From NCBI GenBank assembly GCA_023461075.1, contig JAEWNY010000092.1, positions 1 to 11,413 of the forward strand: 11,413 bases of DNA, given 5' to 3'. Every line of letters starts with the position of its first letter. Positions within the stretch are counted from its first letter, which is position 1. The translations under genes and the position numbers were made by a program. The DNA is from Pseudomonadota bacterium. GTDB lineage: Bacteria; Pseudomonadota; Gammaproteobacteria; Xanthomonadales; Xanthomonadaceae. Below the pieces are notes generated by a model that had not been told where the DNA came from, made no database searches, and saw nothing but the letters and a program-made list of their open reading frames with translations. Positions 1 through 6,504 of the stretch are shown here, piece after piece.

Positions 1-749
1 TGGAACGGCACGCCATCGGCCGGCGCGGTCGGCGACCAGCGGTTGCCCTTCGGGCCCTTCTTGATCTCGATGCCGTCCGGGTTGTTGGAGCCGACCTCGT
101 GCAACGCGCCCAGGTGCAACACCACGAGCAACAGCAGCACCAGCGGCAACGCGATCACGTGCAGGGCGAAGAAGCGGTTGAGCGTGGCATCGCCCGGGTT
201 GTAGTCACCCATGATCCATTCGGTCAGGCCGCCGCCGATCACCGGGATCGCGCCGAACAGCGAGATGATCACCTTGGCGCCCCAGAACGACATCTGGCCC
301 CACGGCAGCACATAGCCCATGAAGGCTTCGGCCATCAGCACCAGGTAGATCAGCATGCCTAGGATCCACACCAGCTCGCGCGGCTTCTTGTAGCTGCCGT
401 ACATCAGCCCGCGGAACATGTGCAGGTAGACCACGACGAAGAACAGCGAGGCGCCGGTCGAGTGCATGTAGCGGATCAGCCAGCCCCACTCGACGTCACG
501 CATGATGTATTCGACCGAGTTGAACGCTTCGGCGGCGCTCGGCTTGAAGTGCATCGTCAGGAAGATGCCGGTCAGGATCTGGTTGACCAGCACGACCGAG
601 GCGAGGATGCCGAAGATGTACCAGATGTTGAAGTTCTTCGGCGCGTAGTACTCGCTCATGTGCTTGCGGTAGAACGGCATGAAGCCGGGCGCACGCTCAT
701 GGAACCAGTCCATCAGGTTATTGACGTTGCGGGTGATCACGTTCGACAT
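1..749 (-). CDS. petB: Cytochrome b of the cytochrome bc1 complex (3' end cut by window)
   Basis: This is the membrane-embedded, diheme subunit of ubiquinol:cytochrome c reductase, which oxidises ubiquinol at the Qo site and reduces quinone at the Qi site. The first 249 residues are present without interruption, and the gene runs off the window at base 1. Visible hallmarks are the two heme-ligating histidine pairs, H96/H110 and H197/H212, the LPWGQMSFWGA segment at about residues 148-158, and the HEVGSNNPDG segment just after the fourth histidine. Several hydrophobic helices are evident (about 41-64, 97-113, 126-147 and 193-212). The C-terminal helices, including any PEWY motif, lie outside the window. 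The ATG at 747-749 begins 3 nt after the Rieske gene stop, so the two are co-transcribed. A GGGAG lies 11 nt upstream, rather far for a Shine-Dalgarno site, so translation is probably coupled. Odd: 14 residues separate the second histidine pair, where mitochondrial-type cytochrome b has 13. Confidence 0.97.
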   Translation of the reverse strand, partial: MSNVITRNVNNLMDWFHERAPGFMPFYRKHMSEYYAPKNFNIWYIFGILASVVLVNQILTGIFLTMHFKPSAAEAFNSVEYIMRDVEWGWLIRYMHSTGASLFFVVVYLHMFRGLMYGSYKKPRELVWILGMLIYLVLMAEAFMGYVLPWGQMSFWGAKVIISLFGAIPVIGGGLTEWIMGDYNPGDATLNRFFALHVIALPLVLLLLVVLHLGALHEVGSNNPDGIEIKKGPKGNRWSPTAPADGVPF

Positions 750-752
750 GGC

Positions 753-1364
753 TCAGGCAGCTCCCGTCGGCGCGACGCCGATCACCACGGTGTTGTCGTC
801 CTGGAAGTGGTACGGCGGCACCGGCAACGCCAGCGGCGCCGGCTGCGCCAGATACACGCGGCCGGCGATGTCGTACTTCGACTTGTGGCAGGGGCAGAAG
901 TAGCCGCCCTTCCATTCGGCATCGAACGGCATCGGCCTGATCTCCGGCACGAATTCCGGCGCGCAGCCCAGGTGCGTGCAGACGCCCACCAGCACCAGGA
1001 TCTCGGGCTTGATCGAACGGTACTCGTTCTTGGCGAACGCTGGCGTCTGGTCCGCGTTGTCCGACTTCGGATCCACCACCAGCGCATCCACGGCCGGCAA
1101 TGTATCCAGCATGGTCTTGTTGCGACGCGCGATGAAGATCGGCTGGCCGCGCCACATGACCACGACCTGCTGACCCTCGGCCAAGTCGTCGATGGCGCGG
1201 ATGGTCGGCGCACCAGCCAGCTTGGCGCGGGCGCTCGGGTTCCAGCTCTTGATGAAGGGGACGGCGGCAATGCCGGCACCGACGGCACCCACGACGGCGG
1301 TGGTGGCGGTCAGGAACCGGCGACGACCCGGGTTGTCCGGGCTGTGGACCTCATCGTTGGCCAT
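753..1364 (-). CDS. petA: Rieske iron-sulfur subunit of the cytochrome bc1 complex
   Basis: This is the 203-residue 2Fe-2S subunit that takes an electron from ubiquinol bound at cytochrome b and passes it to cytochrome c1. Both cluster-binding boxes are visible: CTHLGC at residues 129-134 (ligands C129 and H131, disulfide C134) and CPCHKS at 157-162 (ligands C157 and H160, disulfide C159). The second box carries Lys where many family members have Gly. The N-terminus has a twin-arginine type signal (RRRFLT at 14-19) followed by a hydrophobic stretch at about 20-37, which normally stays as an uncleaved membrane anchor for a folded periplasmic head. The ATG at 1362-1364 is preceded by GGAG with 6 nt spacing. 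It is the first gene of the pet unit, with cytochrome b starting 3 nt after its stop. Cytochrome c1 (petC) is expected beyond the window. Confidence 0.97.
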   Translation of the reverse strand: MANDEVHSPDNPGRRRFLTATTAVVGAVGAGIAAVPFIKSWNPSARAKLAGAPTIRAIDDLAEGQQVVVMWRGQPIFIARRNKTMLDTLPAVDALVVDPKSDNADQTPAFAKNEYRSIKPEILVLVGVCTHLGCAPEFVPEIRPMPFDAEWKGGYFCPCHKSKYDIAGRVYLAQPAPLALPVPPYHFQDDNTVVIGVAPTGAA

Positions 1365-1433
1365 TCGGCGCTCCGATCAATGAATGCGGACTACGGCGGC
1401 GGCCACGAGGGGTGGTCGCCACAAAGACGAGGA

Positions 1434-1463
1434 AGTGTAACGGAACGTTAAATGGCAGGACAA
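1434..1463 (-). promoter_or_regulatory. Candidate sigma-70-like promoter for petA-petB
   Basis: Reading the minus strand, a TTGTCC hexamer (1458-1463, 4 of 6 matches to TTGACA) is followed after 18 nt by TACACT (1434-1439, 4 of 6 matches to TATAAT). This would start transcription near 1427, giving a leader of about 60 nt before the petA ATG. The stretch is AT-richer than its surroundings and lies between the transglycosylase stop and petA. It is assigned by eye only. Read-through from the transglycosylase is also possible, because I see no convincing terminator between them. Confidence 0.4.
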
Positions 1464-1494
1464 TATCGCCGGCCCCCGAAAGGCCCAAGCCGTC

Positions 1495-2367
1495 TCAATT
1501 GACCGCCACTTGTCCCCGATAGCGGTCGGCGAGCAGACGGACGCGCTCGACATAGCGCTGCGTCTCACTGTACGGCGGGACGCCCTTGTACTTGTCCACC
1601 GCGCCCTCGCCCGCGTTGTAGCCGGCCGCAGCCAGGGTCAGGTCGCCCTTGAACCGGCGCAGCAACCAGGCCAGGTACTGCACGCCCCCGTGGATATTCT
1701 GGCGGGCGTCGAAGGCGTTGGTCACCCCGAAGCGCCGCGCGGTGGCCGGCATCAGCTGCATCAGGCCCTGCGCCCCGACCCGCGACAGCGCGTTGGGGTT
1801 GTAGGCGGATTCGGCGTGGATGATGGCGCGGACAATCGACGGATCGACCCCGTGCAGGCGCGCGGCCTCGGCGATCTCGGTGTTGTAGGCCGATGTGTTC
1901 AACCTCAGCTTGCCGAAATTCACCCCCGGCTTGGCGCCGCAGGCGAAGCAGGCCTCGATGTAACTGAAGGGAATGGAGCGAAGTGCCGAGGCGGCCACTC
2001 CGCGGGGTGCAACCGTGCTGGCGTAGGTCACGCCGTTGCGCTTGTAGGTGTAGACCCGGCCGCTGACGCGCCGACTGCCGCCGCTCGGCGGAGGGGAAAC
2101 CGTGGCGGCAGGCGCAGTGGCAACGGCGGTTTGGGCCGTGGCCGGTGCAACGGGTGTGATCGGAGTCGTTTGGGCCGGCGGCTGCCAATTCGACGACGCC
2201 TGCTTGCTGTACTGGGCAACCGCGCTGCAACTGGCACCGGGCACGCGCTTGCTTGAATAGCTGCGGCTCCCGTCAGGCGATTCACAGCGGTACAGGGTGC
2301 CGGCCAGCGCTTCGCCAGCGCCTAGCCCGCCCAATGCCGCGCACAACAGCCACCCCGTGATCCGCAC
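1495..2367 (-). CDS. Secreted lytic transglycosylase (SLT/Slt70 C-terminal-type domain)
   Basis: This enzyme is predicted to cleave the MurNAc-GlcNAc bond of peptidoglycan with formation of 1,6-anhydro-MurNAc, acting in the periplasm. From the GTG at 2365-2367 it is 290 residues, with a signal peptide at 1-22 (cleavage near LAG). A short domain at about 23-56 (GTLYRCESPDG) looks like the DUF4124-type module often found on such proteins. A low-complexity Pro/Ala/Thr/Ser linker follows at about 60-98. The C-terminal SLT domain spans about 163-285 and shows AES with the likely catalytic Glu at 186, GLMQLMPATA (201-210) and AAAGYNAGEGAV (246-257). The GTG is preferred over an ATG 78 nt further upstream: it has GGGGGAG at 6 nt spacing and opens directly onto the signal peptide, whereas the longer form would bury that signal. 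A CFAC motif at 140-143 lies just before the catalytic domain. The specific family member cannot be named. Confidence 0.9.
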   Translation of the reverse strand: MRITGWLLCAALGGLGAGEALAGTLYRCESPDGSRSYSSKRVPGASCSAVAQYSKQASSNWQPPAQTTPITPVAPATAQTAVATAPAATVSPPPSGGSRRVSGRVYTYKRNGVTYASTVAPRGVAASALRSIPFSYIEACFACGAKPGVNFGKLRLNTSAYNTEIAEAARLHGVDPSIVRAIIHAESAYNPNALSRVGAQGLMQLMPATARRFGVTNAFDARQNIHGGVQYLAWLLRRFKGDLTLAAAGYNAGEGAVDKYKGVPPYSETQRYVERVRLLADRYRGQVAVN

Positions 2368-2405
2368 TGCCTGCTCCCCCAGGTTAGGTCGTCCGCCAAC
2401 ATCCG

Positions 2406-2426
2406 GCGGCAACTCATTGTCGCCGC
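2406..2426 (-). promoter_or_regulatory. Stem-loop in the 5' leader region of the transglycosylase gene
   Basis: On the minus-strand RNA, GCGGCGAC and GTTGCCGC form an 8-bp stem with one G-U pair around an AATGA loop. On the plus strand the same position would be an A-C mismatch, so the structure favours the transglycosylase transcript. A second, shorter stem (2393-2397 with 2405-2409) shares bases with it and cannot form at the same time. The Shine-Dalgarno sequence follows about 20 nt downstream of the second stem. No U-tract follows, so it is not an obvious terminator. Function is unproven and GC-rich DNA makes chance stems common. Confidence 0.3.
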
Positions 2427-2458
2427 AAGGATTCGTACCATACACGCGGACCAGCCCC

Positions 2459-2464
2459 TACACT
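2459..2464 (+). promoter_or_regulatory. Candidate -10 element upstream of miaB
   Basis: TACACT matches TATAAT at 4 of 6 positions and lies 57 nt before the miaB ATG, in the 154-nt divergent gap between the transglycosylase GTG and miaB. I cannot find a good -35 at 16-18 nt, so this is a weak call. It rests partly on similar TACAAT, TACACT and TAGACT elements upstream of ybeY, petA and corC in the same window. Confidence 0.25.
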
Positions 2465-2521
2465 AGTCCTCAACTTCCGCAATGATCCGGCCCGGACTCA
2501 CCGCCGCGCCCCGGAGACCCC

Positions 2522-3937
2522 ATGACCGATCCGATCCCGCTGGCTGTCATCGACCCGCCTACAAGCACCCGTCCAGCCGCATCCCGACCCAAGGGCAAGC
2601 TCTTCATCCAGACCCACGGATGCCAGATGAACGAGTACGATTCGGCGAAAATGGCCGACGTTCTTGCCGAACACGAAGGACTTGAGCTCACCACGATCGC
2701 CGAAGAAGCCGACGTTATCCTGGTCAATACCTGCTCGATTCGCGAAAAAGCGCAGGAAAAAGTCTTCAGCCAACTGGGACGTTGGCGGGCTCTGAAGGAA
2801 GGCGGTCGTCCAGTGCTGATCGGTGTCGGCGGCTGCGTCGCCTCACAGGAAGGCGAAGGCATCATCAAGCGCGCACCCTTCGTCGACCTGGTGTTCGGGC
2901 CGCAGACCCTGCATCGGTTGCCGGAACTGATTCGCGCCCGTCGCGCCGACGGCAAACCCCAGGTCGACATCTCCTTCCCGGAGATCGAGAAGTTCGATGC
3001 CCTGCCCGCGCCGCGCGCCGAGGGCCCGACCGCCTTCGTCTCGATCATGGAAGGCTGCAGCAAGTACTGCAGCTTCTGCGTGGTGCCGTACACGCGCGGC
3101 ACCGAGATCAGCCGCCCGTTCGAGGACGTCCTGGTCGAAGTCGTGCAGTTGGCCGCCGAGGGCGTGCGCGAAATCAACCTGCTCGGCCAGAACGTCAATG
3201 CCTACCAGGGGCCGCTCGCGCCCGCTGATGGCGGCGACAGCGAAGAAACCGCCGATCTCCCCCTGTTGATCCGCGCGGTCGCGGAAGTCCCGGGCATCGA
3301 TCGCATCCGCTTCACCACCTCGCACCCGCTCGAGTTCAGCGACTCGCTGATCGAGGCCTACCGCGACGTCCCCAAGCTGGCCAACTACCTGCACCTGCCG
3401 GTGCAGTCGGGCAGCGACCGCGTGCTGGCGGCGATGAAGCGCGGCTACACCGCGCTCGAGTTCAAGCAGAAGATCCGCAAACTGCGCGCGGTGCGGCCGG
3501 ACATTTCGGTCAGCTCGGATTTCATCGTCGGCTTTCCCGGTGAGAGCGAAGCCGATTTCGACAAGACGATGAAGCTGATCGAGGATGTCGGCTTCGACCA
3601 GTCGTTCTCCTTCATCTATTCGCGCCGTCCCGGCACGCCCGCCGCGGACCTTGCCGATGACGTCAGCGATGCCGACAAGCACGCGCGGCTTTCGCGCCTG
3701 CAGGCGCACATCAACGCGCATTCGTTCGAAATTTCGAAGTCGATGGTCGGCAGCACGCAGAAAGTGCTGGTGACCGGCACATCGAAGAAGGACGAAAACG
3801 AACTCACCGGCAAGACCGAGAATATGCGTCAAGTGAATTTCGCCGGACATCCGCGTTTGATCGGCCAGTTCGTGGATGTCGTCATCACCGATGCGCTGCC
3901 CAATTCGCTGCGCGGGCGGGTGGCGACCGGCGACTGA
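2522..3937 (+). CDS. miaB: tRNA-2-methylthio-N6-dimethylallyladenosine synthase
   Basis: This radical-SAM methylthiotransferase adds a methylthio group to C2 of i6A37 in tRNAs reading UNN codons, which supports decoding fidelity. At 471 residues it has the usual family length. The N-terminal MTTase domain carries its three cluster cysteines, C34 (THGCQMNEYDS), C71 (NTCSIREKA) and C105 (GGCVASQEG). The radical-SAM core has CSKYCSFC, with C179, C183 and C186 binding the SAM 4Fe-4S cluster. The C-terminal TRAM domain, about residues 400-468, follows the radical-SAM core. The ATG is supported by GGAG with a 5-nt spacer. The gene ends 10 nt before the stop codon of the convergent secreted-protein gene. 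In E. coli miaB is followed directly by ybeZ-ybeY-ybeX, while here about 5.2 kb of oppositely oriented genes intervenes. The first roughly 300 nt look AT-richer in codon choice than the rest. Confidence 0.97.
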   Translation: MTDPIPLAVIDPPTSTRPAASRPKGKLFIQTHGCQMNEYDSAKMADVLAEHEGLELTTIAEEADVILVNTCSIREKAQEKVFSQLGRWRALKEGGRPVLIGVGGCVASQEGEGIIKRAPFVDLVFGPQTLHRLPELIRARRADGKPQVDISFPEIEKFDALPAPRAEGPTAFVSIMEGCSKYCSFCVVPYTRGTEISRPFEDVLVEVVQLAAEGVREINLLGQNVNAYQGPLAPADGGDSEETADLPLLIRAVAEVPGIDRIRFTTSHPLEFSDSLIEAYRDVPKLANYLHLPVQSGSDRVLAAMKRGYTALEFKQKIRKLRAVRPDISVSSDFIVGFPGESEADFDKTMKLIEDVGFDQSFSFIYSRRPGTPAADLADDVSDADKHARLSRLQAHINAHSFEISKSMVGSTQKVLVTGTSKKDENELTGKTENMRQVNFAGHPRLIGQFVDVVITDALPNSLRGRVATGD

Positions 3938-3946
3938 GGCGGTCGC
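3923..3946. terminator. Possible hairpin at the miaB / secreted-protein convergence point
   Basis: A 7-bp perfect inverted repeat (gcgaccg at 3923-3929, cggtcgc at 3940-3946) flanks a 10-nt loop that contains the miaB stop codon. It sits exactly where two convergent genes meet, with only 10 nt between their stops, so it could slow transcription from both sides. There is no T-tract on either strand, so it is not a canonical intrinsic terminator. Confidence 0.25.
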
Positions 3947-3947
3947 A

Positions 3948-5366
3948 TCAACGAGGAGCGTCGATCACCTCGCCCTCTACCGAGTGCATGCGCGCGACGC
4001 ATACCAGGTCGTTCCCTCTCGACAGTTTCTGGCCGTCCGGTGGTTCCGGCCGCTCGCGTTGCCATTTGTGCGGTATGCCGGCACACCACCTTTCGCCCGC
4101 CTGCGGAAGCTTTCCGATCGCGTCGCGTTTCCACAGCACCGAGCGCCCGTCGCGCAGCAACATCCAGCGCTCGCTGCCGATGTTCACCAGCACCGCATGA
4201 TCGAGCGAAGCCGGGTCGCGCTGGAATTCGGGCCAACCTGCCTTCGCCATCTGCCGCGCAAACTGCTTGCGGACTTCGGGTTCCATTTCATCGGCGGCCT
4301 CGGTGGTGATGCGGGCTCTCGGCGCGAGTTTCGACAGGCGCGCATCCGCCGCCACGCGCGCGAGGCGTTCCTGCATGGCCTGTATCAGCGAAGGCTTGGC
4401 GAGGTCGGCATCGGCCAGCAGCAGTTCGGCAAACAACACGATGTTGCGCCTGGCCGCGAGATCCGTCAGCTGCACGTGCAAGCGCGACGGACGCGACGGC
4501 CAGCGTCCGGTTTTCAGATAGGCCTGGAACGCCGCGAAATCGCCGGACTCCGGGCGATCGGTGAACGACATCCGCAACACGGTGAAATGCCGGCGAAGCC
4601 GCTGCGCTGCCGCTGGTGCACGGTTGAACGCATCGTGGTAGGCGTTCGCATCGCGCAAGGCGAAGCCCATCATCGCCGCGCGCGCGTCGTCGTTGATCGG
4701 TTGCGTCAGCACTTCACGCAACATCGCACCCTCGGGCAACAACGGTGCCACCGCGTCGGCGAACGCCAGTGAATGGCTGATGCCGCCGTCCGGATGCTGC
4801 CAAGGCGCCATCCGCAGACCCATTTCGCGGCTGCTGGCCGTGCGCACGCTGCCGTCGGCAAAGTGCAGATCGACTTTCAGCGAGCGATGCAGGTGGTTGG
4901 CGAAGTTGCCGCGCACCTGCCCGATCACGCGACCGACCGCCGCCTGATCGCGCAACCGCTCGCGATACCCACGCGCAGCCGCGTAGGCATCCGCCTGAGC
5001 CCATTTGCCGGGGTCGAACGCGGCATCGATGGCGGACTGCATCTGCGCGGGCGTGCCGTATTCGTCGGGATCGGGGATCGCAGGCAGCGATGTGCGCATC
5101 ACATCGACCAGCCGGCGCACCGCGGCTTCCGCTATGTGGCCCTCGCGTTCCGTCAATGGGTCGTGGCCGCTGTGTGCCGGGACGTGCCACGCATAACCAT
5201 CGCGGGTGCGTTTGAGCTCGATGCGGGTGCGAGCGGCTTCGCGCATGTCGAAATCATGGAACTGGCTCGCGATGATCTCGATGCGTTCGGGCAAGGCCGT
5301 CGATTGCGCACCCGCAATGCGCGGCACGCACAGCAACAGGATCGCGAGCATGAGTCGCACGCGCAT
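3948..5366 (-). CDS. Unrecognised secreted protein, 472 residues
   Basis: I do not recognise this family. The protein opens with a clear Sec signal peptide (MRVRLMLAILLLCVPRIAGA, likely cleavage after A20 before QST), so it is expected in the periplasm or outside the cell. The mature part is soluble and rich in Ala and Arg, with no further membrane helix. An N-terminal part (about 25-120) includes a strand-like segment around KRTRDGYAWHVPAH. The middle is mostly helical (about 120-370), and a C-terminal part (about 387-460) contains LVNIGSERWMLLRDGRSVLWKR. Only two cysteines remain after the signal, C428 and C456, and they could form a disulfide. I chose the ATG at 5364-5366 over the GTG at 5370-5372: GGGAGG lies 6 nt before the ATG but abuts the GTG. 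The gene starts 46 nt after the ABC permease stop in the same direction, with no evident terminator, so it may be the last gene of the export operon. No catalytic motif is apparent and no function is assigned. Confidence 0.8.
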   Translation of the reverse strand: MRVRLMLAILLLCVPRIAGAQSTALPERIEIIASQFHDFDMREAARTRIELKRTRDGYAWHVPAHSGHDPLTEREGHIAEAAVRRLVDVMRTSLPAIPDPDEYGTPAQMQSAIDAAFDPGKWAQADAYAAARGYRERLRDQAAVGRVIGQVRGNFANHLHRSLKVDLHFADGSVRTASSREMGLRMAPWQHPDGGISHSLAFADAVAPLLPEGAMLREVLTQPINDDARAAMMGFALRDANAYHDAFNRAPAAAQRLRRHFTVLRMSFTDRPESGDFAAFQAYLKTGRWPSRPSRLHVQLTDLAARRNIVLFAELLLADADLAKPSLIQAMQERLARVAADARLSKLAPRARITTEAADEMEPEVRKQFARQMAKAGWPEFQRDPASLDHAVLVNIGSERWMLLRDGRSVLWKRDAIGKLPQAGERWCAGIPHKWQRERPEPPDGQKLSRGNDLVCVARMHSVEGEVIDAPR

Positions 5367-5412
5367 CGGCACCCTCCCTATTCCTCAGCCGCTGATCCTA
5401 ACCGAAGGCCGT

Positions 5413-6504
5413 TCAATCCAATCGCTTGCGAAAGCGCAGGATCGCCGCCGTCATCGCCAGCGCGATGAAGCCGAGCAATGCCGCGACATCCACCCACAGC
5501 TCGGCGAGCGACGCACCGCGCAGCATCACCCCGCGGATCAGTCGGATGAAATGCGTGAGCGGCAGCACTTCCGCGATCCACTGTGCTACGCGCGGCATGC
5601 CGGCGAACGGGAACATGAAGCCGGACAGCAGGATCGAGGGCAGGAACAGGAAGAACGAGACTTGCATCGCCTGGAACTGCGACTTCGCGATCGTCGAAAC
5701 CAGAAGGCCCAGCGCCAGGTTGGCGACGATCAGGAGCAGCGACGCCAGATAGACATCCAGCAGCGAGCCGTTGACCGGCACCTGGAACAACCAGGCGCCA
5801 AGCAGCAGGATCAGCGTGGCCTGAACGATGCCGATCGCCACGTACGGCAACACCTTGCCGATCATCAATTCGGCGCGCGACAGCGGCGTGGCGATCAACA
5901 ACTCCATGTTGCCGCGCTCGCGTTCGCGGACGATGGCCACGGCGGTGAACAGGACCATCGTCATGGTCAGGATGACGCCGATCAGGCCGGGCACCACGTT
6001 CACCGCCGAGCGCCGCTCCGGGTTGTAGAAACCGACCACGCCGACCGGGCGCTGCACGCGCAGCGGATTGGCGTTGCTGCCATCGACCGGCATCGCCGCC
6101 AGTTGCGCGGCGGCGCTCTGCACCGCATTGTCGCTGCCATCGACCAGCACCTGCACGGCTTCGCGGCCGTCGATGCGACGGCGCTCGAAATCCGGCGGTA
6201 TCACGATGCCGATGCTGATCTCGCCGCGACGCAGCTCATCCATCAGCTGCTGCGGGGTATCCGCATGCCGGCTCGAGGCGATCACCCCGGTCGCCAGCAT
6301 GTCCATCGCCAGCGCGCGCGAACCGCTGGTGTTGGCACCATCCGCGATCGCGGCGTGCAGGCCGCGCAGGTTGGTGTTGATGGCATAGCCGAACAGCACC
6401 AGCTGGATCACCGGGATGCCGACGATCATGGCGAAGGTGATGCGGTCGCGGCGCAACTGCCGCAGTTCCTTCAGCATCACCGCCCACAGCCGTTGCCAGT
6501 TCAT
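5413..6504 (-). CDS. ABC-2 type transporter permease (YbhS/YbhR-like)
   Basis: This is the 363-residue membrane subunit of an ABC exporter, predicted to form a homodimer in the inner membrane with the ATPase encoded just upstream. The architecture is typical of ABC-2 permeases of the YhhJ/YbhR class. One N-terminal helix at about 23-42 is followed by a large periplasmic region (about 43-165), and then five helices at about 168-192, 217-240, 250-272, 280-300 and 337-356. The cytoplasmic RERERGNMELL segment (193-203) matches the conserved coupling motif of this class, and PLTHFIRLIRGVMLRG (315-330) matches the conserved region before the last helix. Its ATG overlaps the ATPase stop in an ATGA, with no good Shine-Dalgarno sequence, so translation is coupled. 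The substrate is unknown. The large periplasmic domain is the part expected to contact the membrane-fusion protein. Confidence 0.93.
   Translation of the reverse strand: MNWQRLWAVMLKELRQLRRDRITFAMIVGIPVIQLVLFGYAINTNLRGLHAAIADGANTSGSRALAMDMLATGVIASSRHADTPQQLMDELRRGEISIGIVIPPDFERRRIDGREAVQVLVDGSDNAVQSAAAQLAAMPVDGSNANPLRVQRPVGVVGFYNPERRSAVNVVPGLIGVILTMTMVLFTAVAIVRERERGNMELLIATPLSRAELMIGKVLPYVAIGIVQATLILLLGAWLFQVPVNGSLLDVYLASLLLIVANLALGLLVSTIAKSQFQAMQVSFFLFLPSILLSGFMFPFAGMPRVAQWIAEVLPLTHFIRLIRGVMLRGASLAELWVDVAALLGFIALAMTAAILRFRKRLD

Noticed and set aside
420..1451. Long plus-strand open frame opposite petB and petA
   Set aside because: It is antisense to two unmistakable genes. The predicted protein is rich in His, Arg, Asp and Val as expected from the complement of GC-rich codons, and it has no recognisable domain.
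1458..1490. GGCC-rich inverted repeat after the transglycosylase stop as a terminator
   Set aside because: Only four bases pair and no U-tract follows, and it overlaps the candidate petA promoter.
2368..2445. Upstream ATG extension of the transglycosylase
   Set aside because: It would place 26 extra polar residues before the signal peptide. The internal GTG has an excellent Shine-Dalgarno site and opens directly onto the signal.
2843..3850. Minus-strand open frame antisense to miaB
   Set aside because: It lies wholly inside miaB, which has complete family motifs. Composition is that of a GC-rich shadow frame.
5367..5372. GTG start two codons upstream for the secreted protein
   Set aside because: The GGGAGG site abuts the GTG, leaving no spacer, while the ATG at 5366 has the optimal 6 nt.
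5385..5395. Short palindrome tcagc-g-gctga between permease and unknown gene
   Set aside because: It is only 5 bp per arm with a 1-nt centre, too tight for a hairpin, and such palindromes are common by chance in this composition.
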